Part shown: one piece after another, positions 56,679-64,000 of the stretch | How the letters are laid out: each line of letters opens with the position of its first letter | How positions within the stretch are numbered: position 1 is the stretch's first letter | The notes under the pieces: model-generated | The model's database searches: none | Told to the model about the DNA's origin: nothing | The model's input: only the letters and a program-made list of their open reading frames with translations | Source of the DNA: JARRQJ01 sp963810615 | Lineage (GTDB): Bacteria > Pseudomonadota > Gammaproteobacteria > DRLM01 | Direction of reading: 5' to 3' | Length of the DNA stretch: 64,000 nt | Assembly: GCA_963810615.1 (NCBI GenBank) | Contig: CAWEOA010000001.1 | Coordinates: 248,001-312,000 of the forward strand | Program-made: the position numbers and the translations under genes

Positions 56679-57181
56679 CGCCCAGGTGCGGTAGTCAAGC
56701 ACAGCAGTGGTGGGTTTGGATTGCTGCATTCCCTAGTCGTGCTGTTTAGCGGCTAGCCATTGCGGTGCCGACTTGAAGCTCGCGCGATGACAGAGAGCAT
56801 AGATCGGGGGTACCGCCGATATGGGCAAGGTTCATTTTCATCGGCCGATTAATGGTGCAGGTCAGGCTCGATCGCACAGATGGGCGCATAGCGGGTGAGG
56901 GATGGAAGGCAGGCCACTTTCGCGAAACCCGATCGGACGCCCAAGTTACCCCGGGGAGCGAAATAGGCGACGATTGATGGCTTCGGCGCCCGCCTTGGCC
57001 CTGCGTTCGCCACGGGTATAACGGTTCGATTGCCTCATATTTTGTCTCCGCCCGCGCTGACTCCGACATAACGGCAGGTACTCCGGCTGGCCGGGGCTTA
57101 TCGCATCTCGCATTGCTCTCCTTGCTATCGCAGTTCGTTATACTATGCAGCGCAGTCTTAGCGACAACTTAAAGGAGAGAG
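56679..57181. other. intergenic stretch with repeat copy R2
   Basis: No intact gene is present. Repeat copy R2 fills 56912-57111. A TATACT at 57139-57144 could be the -10 of the polyphosphate kinase promoter, though no good -35 is seen. Confidence 0.45.
56912..57111. repeat. diverged repeat copy R2
   Basis: This is the second copy of the element at 55357-55608, with shared blocks GATTGATGGCTTCGGCGCCC and CTCCGGCTGGCCGGGGCTTA. It ends 70 bases before the polyphosphate kinase start and has lost the perfect terminator stem. Confidence 0.65.
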
Positions 57182-58075
57182 ATGAAAATCAACTCCAAGG
57201 ATTACCGGGTTCAGCAAGGCGAAAAAGTCAAACTCAAGAAGTGGCCGACGCTCATCAAGCCCGTTTATCATTCGAAGGAACAGTATAAAGAGCTTCTCGA
57301 AGCTCAGGTGAGCGAGTTGAGCTCACTGCAGAAACTGCACTATGCGTCCAACCGCTACGCGGTGCTGCTAATTTTTCAAGCGATGGACGCCGCCGGGAAG
57401 GATGGCGCCATTCGGCACGTCATGTCCGGGATCAATCCTCAAGGTTGTCAGGTGTTCAGTTTCAAACACCCAAGCGCGACGGAACTGGACCACGATTTTC
57501 TGTGGCGAACTGCCCAGTGCCTGCCCGAACGCGGGCGGATCGGTATCTTCAACCGCTCCTACTATGAGGAGGTTTTGATCGTTCGCGTGCATCCGGAGAT
57601 TCTGCGCAGTCAGAGGTTACCGGACGGTCTGCGTACGGAGAAAACCATCTGGAAGGAACGATATCGTTCCATCGTTGATTTGGAAAATCATCTCTATCGT
57701 AACGGTACACGAATCATCAAATTCTTCCTTCATCTGTCGGAAGAAGAGCAAAGAAAGCGCTTTTTGGCTAGGATTGACGAGCCGGAAAAAAACTGGAAGT
57801 TCAGTCTCGCCGACATTGAAGAGCGGAAATTCTGGAAAGAGTACATGCAAGCCTATGAGGCATGTTTGAGTGCAACGAGCACAAAAAAATCGCCCTGGTA
57901 CGTGGTTCCCGCCGACGACAAGGAAAATGCCCGTCTGATTATTTCACAAATATTTCTCGATACTTTCAAAGCGCTTAAAATGCGTTATCCCAAAACGGAT
58001 ACGAAGCGACGTCAGGAATTGCTGACGATCCGCCGTCGGCTTATGCAGGAAGACCCAGGTAGCGGCGGAACTTAG
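57182..58075 (+). CDS. ppk2: PPK2-family polyphosphate kinase
   Basis: This 297-residue enzyme transfers phosphate between polyphosphate and nucleotides (usually polyphosphate + NDP or NMP to NTP or NDP). The P-loop is QAMDAAGKDGAIRHVMSGIN (about 66-85), and Walker B is IGIFNRSYYEEVLIVRVHPE. The lid region begins KERYRSIVDLENHLYRNG. The C-terminal basic tail is typical. AAAGGAGAG lies just ahead of the ATG. It sits between two Crp/Fnr-type genes and would allow ATP supply from polyphosphate during starvation. Confidence 0.93.
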   Translation: MKINSKDYRVQQGEKVKLKKWPTLIKPVYHSKEQYKELLEAQVSELSSLQKLHYASNRYAVLLIFQAMDAAGKDGAIRHVMSGINPQGCQVFSFKHPSATELDHDFLWRTAQCLPERGRIGIFNRSYYEEVLIVRVHPEILRSQRLPDGLRTEKTIWKERYRSIVDLENHLYRNGTRIIKFFLHLSEEEQRKRFLARIDEPEKNWKFSLADIEERKFWKEYMQAYEACLSATSTKKSPWYVVPADDKENARLIISQIFLDTFKALKMRYPKTDTKRRQELLTIRRRLMQEDPGSGGT

Positions 58076-58166
58076 TATATATGTCAACGGGCCGAGGCTG
58101 GAGGACGCGCGATTCGTCCCAGTGGCCGGGGTTTTCCTGGTGATTCCTTGTGATTTCCATATGGCG

Positions 58167-58312
58167 TCAGTCGTCTCCCCATTGGCGAGACTAATCGAGG
58201 TCGACTTCTCATTTTTCCTTCTTGGTCTGAGGCCTCTACTTCATTAAGTGGCAAATATTACCTATAGCGTTGCAGAGAAATATTACTAAGGTAACGCTGC
58301 GACGAATTTCAT
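58167..58312 (-). pseudogene. dead copy of the 48-residue membrane protein gene
   Basis: This DNA aligns over its whole length with the intact gene at 17819-17965. The ribosome site (AAGGAGG), the ATG AAA TT start, the block ACTTAATGAAGT and the GACTGA end are all kept. A one-base deletion near codon 7 shifts the frame. At least three further in-frame stops follow in the original frame. It is 146 bases long against 147. Confidence 0.85.
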
Positions 58313-58617
58313 TCGTACCTCCTTATTTATCATGACTTTAGCTGGATTGTCGGCTGCGCCGCTCAGCAAGTTTTCCGATCTCAGTTTCATTCCAGCGGAG
58401 ATTGCCTAGGAACCTTCGGAGACTTCGCAAAAAAGTGCGCTATTTATGTGCTCCAGCGTACAGACCAATGTTTGCGATTATGAGATACATCTTCAATAAG
58501 GTGGAAATGAGCCGGATAATGACGTAGCACTCCTAGATCTGAAATAGAAATAGAGAGATGGTATACGTCAATATTCTCTTCATTAATCTGATGGATGAAA
58601 ATAATGGGAGTCATGTC
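58313..58617. other. intergenic stretch, nothing recognised
   Basis: It is the upstream region of the PEP-CTERM gene. An in-frame upstream ATG at 58558 has no ribosome site; a sigma-54 consensus was looked for and not found. Confidence 0.4.
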
Positions 58618-59001
58618 ATGCTCAAGAAATCGGTTATATCCGTGTGTCTGTGCGGAATGATGTGGGCAGGGATTTGCCAGGCGGGTTTCCTTGGCAACAA
58701 TAGTGACTTGAAATTTCTAAAGGACATTAATAACGTCGGCGACACGACAGCCATTGCCACGGATCGTACAAAAGCTACGCAAGGTAATGGTAATGTGGTG
58801 GATAACCCGCAAACCCAGTCTGTCGATTCACAAAAGCATCCGGGTGATCTAAGCCTTATCTCCGACACGCAGAGTGTGCAGGTGGCGGCGGCCGTGTCAG
58901 TACCGGAACCCGGGACATTCTATTTAATCGCGATGGGTCTGATGGTTATGGGAATGCTTGTATATGTGCGGAAACGGCGCGTGAAACCGGTGCGGCGATG
59001 A
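58618..59001 (+). CDS. PEP-CTERM sorting-domain protein
   Basis: This 127-residue exported protein has a signal peptide, MLKKSVISVCLCGMMWAGIC, cut after QA. The mature part is short (about 75 residues), with a Thr/Asn/Gln-rich stretch. It ends in the PEP-CTERM tripartite signal: VPEPGTF, a hydrophobic helix (YLIAMGLMVMGMLVYV) and RKRR. Exosortase (XrtA/EpsH type) would cut at this signal. The ATG at 58618 was chosen because GGGAG lies seven bases before it and the signal peptide begins there; the frame is open 20 codons further up. No exosortase gene is in the window. Confidence 0.9.
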   Translation: MLKKSVISVCLCGMMWAGICQAGFLGNNSDLKFLKDINNVGDTTAIATDRTKATQGNGNVVDNPQTQSVDSQKHPGDLSLISDTQSVQVAAAVSVPEPGTFYLIAMGLMVMGMLVYVRKRRVKPVRR

Positions 59002-59420
59002 TCGCATCTGAATATATGGGCTGAACAGTACGGACAAGCTTATATTTTCATCCGATTAGTCGATGATGTTCTAATCGCCGACAGCATAGATTCGCTCCCA
59101 CTCGAGATGTGCGTGAGATTATCCGCAAATGCGAACTGGCGGCCGTCTTCAGGTCGAAATTCGTGATGTCTATTACATTGAAGCTGTTCTGAGTGGTGAA
59201 GCTGGCAGTGTCGGTGTCTGTCCGTTTTGCATTCCAGTAAAGAAAATCCGGCTTGGCATCCCGCTAAATTTCTCTGCTAAGGGAAGGCCAAGCAATGTTT
59301 GTAGCGGCAAGCCAAATATAACCTATCTATACACGGTCATTCGTGTTCGGCAAGCCTTCAATCGAGGCTGGCGAGAAGGTATGAGATAAGTATAGCTTGA
59401 GAATGCTGTATTAGGTGAGC
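59002..59420. other. intergenic stretch, no supported gene
   Basis: A plus-strand frame at 59129-59389 is open but has no ribosome site and low-quality composition. Nothing else was recognised. Confidence 0.4.
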
Positions 59421-60147
59421 TCAATTGCGTGGACCATACGGTAAACTACAATCATTCATAATCCGATCGTAGTTTACCTTATCGGCCCTATAACACCGGC
59501 AAGAGGCGGCCTCTAGGCCACGGCGGTCAATAACTTTGATATGGCCGCGGTTATAGTTGATCAGATCGCGCTTTTGCAATGCGCCTGCGGCTTTGGTAAT
59601 GCCGACCCGACGCACGCCCAGCATGAAGGCTAGATATTCTTGGGTGATATGCAGCTCGTCAGAATGTGCCCGGTCATGAGTCATCAGCAGCCAGCGGGCG
59701 AGGCGCTCTTCCACCACATGAAAGCGGGTGCACGCCGCCATCTGCGCGAGCTGGCTCAATCGCACATAGATGTAGTGGTTGAGAATACTTTGCAGTGCCG
59801 GACTCTGGCTAAGTACTGCGGCGAAACGGCTCGGCCTTCATCCGCAAAGCAGGACCTTCACCCTGTACCAAAGCATGCAGCGGTGAAACATCTATCCCAA
59901 GAACGAGAGAAATACCGTGCATGCCTTCATTGCCGACCAAGGACACCTCCAGTCTGGAGTGGCTGTCGATCGGGTTAACCATAGAAATAAAACTGTCGGT
60001 GGGAAAGTAGACATGACGGATTATCTCGTTGGGCTCGCAGAGAATGTCAGCGAAAACAAGATCGACTGGCTCGCACTCCGCAAGTAAATGTTGCTTGTCA
60101 TTGCGTGGCAAAGCGGCTATCAGGTGATTTGTATAAGGTGCGCGCAT
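59421..60147 (-). pseudogene. Crp/Fnr-family regulator, broken by a single-base frameshift
   Basis: Read from 60147, the first part (MRAPYTNHLIAALPRNDKQH onward) is a Crp-type effector-binding barrel. It stops after KAEPFRRST at about 59795. The next frame continues with AVLSQSPALQSILNHYIYVR and a complete winged helix (TQEYLAFMLGVRRVGITKAA), ending at 59421. One extra base in the AAA run at 59824-59826 explains the break. Correcting it gives about 242 residues. The motif NYNRGHIKVIDRRGLEAASC closely matches the intact regulator at 55.9 kb. Either the gene is dead or this is a sequencing error. Confidence 0.85.
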
Positions 60148-61554
60148 AGATGGACGATGAAATATCCTACTGTGTTGGTCCCGAAGTAATGGGCGGTATG
60201 AGAAAACCAACAATCTAATGCTGATGTCGAATGGGATTTGCAGGATATAGTTGCATCCAACCCGGTCAACAGCGCTTAGGTAAGGTCCGTAATTGGGGGA
60301 ACCTGCTAAAGGATAGGGGGTGATGCAGGTAAATTCCGTGCGTTATCGAACATAGCGCACAGATGCATACGATTTCGGGCAGTCCATAGGAAATAACTTG
60401 GTTGTCGTAATGATTCTATGGCTCGATATAAGATCTATAGTTGATGCGTTACGCATAGAAAACCGCCACCCATATATTTTTGAGCTTAATACAATTTTCC
60501 ATGCAACGACATGTGTGTATAGGTAATGGATGTTTGAATCACTGAGGCGACAAGGCCTCGCCCCCTGTAATCCCATTATGGTGATTCGAAGTAGGAGGGT
60601 CGGTCTGTTTGCGGCAAGACAGAAGGTGTGCTGATTTTGCCTTAGCCTTAATGGCCGGTACAGGTGAGATGATGATGTCGTATGTGTGTTAGCGTACAGA
60701 ACGTCTTGTGTGGAAGGTGTATAAATCAACACCGGGAATAGTCGTAGAGGGGATTTAACCGATGTTGCGAGGCCTGATTAATCTCAGATTCGTTAAGGAT
60801 ATTAAGGGTGGCGGTTGCGCTACGCAAAAGTATGAATAACGGTCGGGATTTTGGTGGCGATGGCGGCATGACGTTTAGTCAAGCTGCAACGCACAGGGAG
60901 CTGATTGGCTCAAGCATCAAGACGGTGGGCTGGCGGCGACGGTATCCGCCGGATCTAATCGAGATGATGCTATGACCGGATTTTCATAGGATGAAATCTT
61001 AATGGTAATGGATGACCTCCCTTAGGCCCTGCATCCCCTGGCAGGGCCTTTTTTTTCTAGGGAAGGCCTAGCGCCATTGCGGTGAACGTAAGATGACTCA
61101 TATACAATGCTATTTCCTGTCAAGTAATGGGGTGGATTTTAAGGTCGGCGATGGCGAGTTTATGTGCGTTACCGAACAGATGGGTTGGAATTTGCGTTTT
61201 ACCCTAATCGCTTTAATAGGATATTGCAGATAGATGGGTGAATTAGCCCCTTAAATAATTATTTAATTCGGCATTCGTATGCCGGCATGGTGATTTTGCG
61301 TGGCTTATTATTGTGACTTACTTTGTTTTGCAGATGAGGTTCTGATTGATTGGTCATTTAGGGAACACTGGGAAATTTCATATCAGCGGATTCATCAGGA
61401 ATGATGTGTGTAGTTGCTTCAACTCACATGGCGGAATTCCCGTAGGATCTAGGTCCCTTTAGTGAAATGACGATACGGAATTGAACAGGGTATCCATAAT
61501 TATAAGGTGCTTGGAGATGTCTGCTTGGATGTGATTGCAGGGAGTTTTCCGGAT
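60148..61554. other. gene-poor 1.4-kb stretch ending in a strong terminator and a leader
   Basis: No convincing gene longer than 50 codons is present. Two tiny overlapping frames (60762-60839 and 60832-60975) lie just before the terminator at 61024-61056, so this may be a small RNA or micro-peptide transcript. The last 500 bases form the upstream region of the c-di-GMP protein gene. Confidence 0.45.
61024..61056 (+). terminator. strong Rho-independent terminator
   Basis: AGGCCCTGC and GCAGGGCCT make a perfect 9-bp stem with an 8-base loop, followed by eight T residues. No recognised gene ends upstream within 1 kb on this strand. Confidence 0.92.
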
Positions 61555-63676
61555 ATGGACAATATGGATGAAATAGTACTTCTTATTGAAAGTGATCCGA
61601 CGACTGCCAAGATGATTCGAGAGGAACTCTCAGAAGCAAGATATGGCCCATACGTAATCGAGTGGGCTGAAACACTCTCAGCCGGACTCGAGCGGCTCAG
61701 CCGGGGTGGGGTTAAGGCGATCCTACTCAATTTATCCCTGACGGACAGTCGAGGTATCGATACCTTCGAAAAACTGTATTCGGCCGCTAGCGACGTCCCG
61801 ATCCTGATTCTCAGCGATGTGTCCCAGGAAGATTGCGCGCAGCAATCTATACAACACGGCGCGCAGGATTATTTCCTGAAGAATCACATCGACGGTTATT
61901 CATTATCTCATGCCCTACGTAACGTGATGGCGCGCAAGCTGGCCGAAGAGGCGCTGTTCATCGAAAGGGAGCGGGCGCAAGTCACGCTAAACTCCATTGG
62001 CGATGCGGTAATCAGCAGCGATATCACAGGCAATGTTACCTATCTTAATCTGGTCGCGGAACGCATGACCGGCTGGTCGCGGGAAGATGCGGTTGGGCGG
62101 CCGCTGGCCGAGGTGCTCCAAATCGTCGACGGCATTACACGCGAATCCGCCCGTAGTCCCATCGATTTGGCCATGCAGCGAGATATGCCTGTCGGACTCA
62201 GTGCTCACTGTATCCTAATCAGGCGCGATGGATCCGAAATATCCATAGAGGATTCCGCCGCTCCCATCCACGATAGCAGCGGTCGTGTTATCGGTGCTGT
62301 GATGGTTTTCCACGATGTCAGCGAGGCACGGGACATGGTGCTCAAAATGTCTCACTTAGCCCAGCATGACTTTCTCACCGATTTACCCAATCGCGTACTA
62401 TTAAACGATAGGTTGACACAAGCCATCTCTCTTGCCCGTAGACGAAAAAAGCAATTGGCAGTGCTGTTTCTGGATCTGGACCTGTTCAAAAACATCAATG
62501 ATTCTCTGGGTCACCTGATGGGAGACAAATTGCTGAAGTCAGTTGCAGAGCGTTTGAAGGCTTGCGTGCGCAGTTCGGATACCGTCAGCCGCCAGGGAGG
62601 GGATGAATTCGTAATATCTGCTTTCGGATATCGAGCACTCGGGAGATGCCGCACGCCGCGCGGAAAATATCATATCGATGCTGGCGAAACATCACAATGT
62701 CGCGGGGCACGAACTGAATATCACTATGAGTGTCGGTATCAGCATCTACCCCGATGACGGCAGGGATGCGGAATCCCTGATTAAGAATGCCGACGCCGCG
62801 ATGTATCACGCAAAGCAACTCGGGCGCGACAATTACCAGTTCTTTAAGCAGGAAATAAACGATCGGGTCGTCGAGCGATTATTCATTGAGGCCGGGCTGC
62901 GTCGTGCCGTGGCAAGGCAGGAATTCGCCTTGCATTATCAACCTAAAATTAATCTCGAGACGGGTGAGATTGCCGGCGCCGAGGCACTGATCCGTTGGCA
63001 GAATCCGACGCGAGGATTACTCCCTCCCGGCGAATTTCTGTCCAACGCCGGGGAGAGCGGTCTCATCGTTCCAATCGGCCGCTGGGTACTCCGCGAGGCC
63101 TGCCGCCAAGTCCGTGCCTGGCTGGATGCGGGGCTTACGCCTTGTTCGGTAGCGATTAACATCTCCGCGGTGGAATTCCGCAGCAAGGGCTTTATCGAGT
63201 ACGTACGAGATATCCTATTGGAATCCCGCCTGGGTCCGGGTCATCTCGAGATCGAGCTGGCCGAAAGCGTGCTCATGCAGGATGGCGAGTCTACAATAAT
63301 CCTGCTGCAGGCGCTCAAGGCTATGGGGGTGCAGCTCGCCATCGATGACTTTGGTACCGGCTATTCCAGTTTAAGTTATTTAAAACGCTTTCCCATCGAC
63401 TCTCTAAAGATAGATAAGTCGTTCGTGCGCGATATTGCCACCGATCCGGACGATGCGACCATCGTCAGTGCAGTGATCGCCATGGGCAATAGTCTCAACA
63501 AGCGGGTGACGGCCGAGGGCGTGGAAACAAAAGAGCAGCTCGCCTTCCTCCGGGCCGAGCGTTGTGAGGAAGGGCAAGGTTACTACTTCAGTAGTCCTAT
63601 GGCCGCAGATGAGTATAGGAAGCTGCTTATGGGCGGCACATTAGAACGATCCAGCAGTATTAATAACTATGGCTAA
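61555..63676 (+). pseudogene. REC-PAS-GGDEF-EAL c-di-GMP protein with a frameshift in GGDEF
   Basis: The first frame gives a receiver domain (5-125), a PAS domain (about 140-265) and a GGDEF domain up to RQGGDEFVI. One extra base near 62617 then shifts the frame. The other frame continues the GGDEF fold from LLSDIEHSGDAARRAENI and a complete EAL domain with AEALIRW, NISAVEF, IDDFGTGYSS, LKIDKSF and QGYYFSSPM. The corrected protein has about 707 residues. Both active sites are present. In the receiver, the usual phospho-acceptor Asp is Asn59 (ILLNLSLTDSRG). The ATG at 61555 aligns with the start of a paralogue at 63833. Confidence 0.88.
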
Positions 63677-63832
63677 GCTATTCAAGCTTGCGCTATAGGA
63701 TCATTAATCAGTCAGTGCTACCGCTTAAGTGCGATTCCGAACAGAGCGGATCTTCATTACACCTTATCCTGTGTTCCCATAATGACGGCTTATTGTCGAA
63801 GTCTACTTGGATGGTACAACAAGGGATTTTTT

Positions 63833-64000
63833 ATGAATAAGGATATTATGGGTGAAAGGGTGCTTGTTATTGAAGGAGATCCCGTGACTGTTAAGCTGAT
63901 CCGGGAGGCTCTGGCAGAGGTGAGATACGGCCCATTCGTTATCGAATGGGCCGCCACATTCGCTTTAGGACTCGAGCGGCTAGATAAGGGAGACATCAAA
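63833..64000 (+). CDS. receiver-domain protein, partial (cut by window edge)
   Basis: Only the first 56 residues are visible: MNKDIMGERVLVIEGDPVTV and onward. They match the N-terminus of the preceding receiver-PAS-GGDEF-EAL gene over its whole visible length; RYGPFVIEWA here is RYGPYVIEWA there. An AAGGGA ribosome site precedes the ATG. It is a tandem paralogue that probably continues into signalling domains beyond the window. Confidence 0.8.
   Translation, partial: MNKDIMGERVLVIEGDPVTVKLIREALAEVRYGPFVIEWAATFALGLERLDKGDIK

Noticed and set aside
59250..59275. Sigma-54-like TTGGCAT-GCT sequence
   Set aside because: The distance between the GG and GC elements is wrong for a -24/-12 promoter.
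59129..59389. 86-codon plus-strand frame after the PEP-CTERM gene
   Set aside because: There is no ribosome site, and its Cys/Gly/Arg composition looks random.
60343..60732. 129-codon minus-strand frame
   Set aside because: There is no ribosome site, no motif, and low-complexity Ser/Thr/His composition; probably non-coding.

Overview
The window (about 55% G+C by eye) looks like the chromosome of a free-living, Gram-negative member of the Pseudomonadota, probably a gamma- or betaproteobacterium. The evidence is the Sec and lipoprotein signals, an outer-membrane barrel protein, a PEP-CTERM protein, an XrtA-type ATPase, a giant cyclic-glucan synthase and a complete N-type F1Fo-ATPase operon. 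No rRNA, tRNA, CRISPR array, transposase or phage gene was seen. The genus cannot be fixed from the sequence alone.

Left part (1-8.4 kb, all minus strand): an Ig-like lipoprotein cut by the window edge, a small outer-membrane barrel protein, an ExeA/XrtA-type AAA ATPase, an ice-binding-family (DUF3494) lipoprotein closed by a clear terminator, and an ABC-2 exporter pair. From 9 to 23 kb are envelope and osmotic-stress genes: a 2902-residue cyclic beta-1,2-glucan synthase, a cyclopropane-fatty-acid-synthase-like methyltransferase, an MscS-type channel and several very small membrane proteins. From 23 to 27.7 kb are a CheB-CheR-PAS signalling protein, a separate PAS protein and an unrecognised gene.

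The core (28-55 kb) is an unbroken run of plus-strand genes: cbpA-cbpM, gnd-zwf-HAD hydrolase, a decayed transaldolase, a CPA1 Na+/H+ antiporter, glgP, glgX, a CBS-containing site-2 protease, a HAD-hydrolase remnant, phosphoketolase, a DUF2254 membrane protein, the N-ATPase operon atpDCQRBEFAG and a proton-pumping P-type ATPase. Together they could turn stored glycogen into NADPH and acetyl phosphate and couple this to ion extrusion. This reads as a starvation, pH and salt survival module, but its co-regulation is inferred from layout only.

Right part (55-64 kb): a diverged repeat pair, a Crp/Fnr regulator, a PPK2 polyphosphate kinase, a dead copy of the 48-residue membrane protein found at 17.9 kb, a PEP-CTERM protein, a frameshifted second Crp/Fnr gene, a long gene-poor stretch with a strong terminator, and two tandem paralogous receiver-domain genes. 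The first of these is a frameshifted REC-PAS-GGDEF-EAL protein; the second runs off the window. The window is notable for the number of decaying genes: two remnants, one dead duplicate and two single-base frameshifts.
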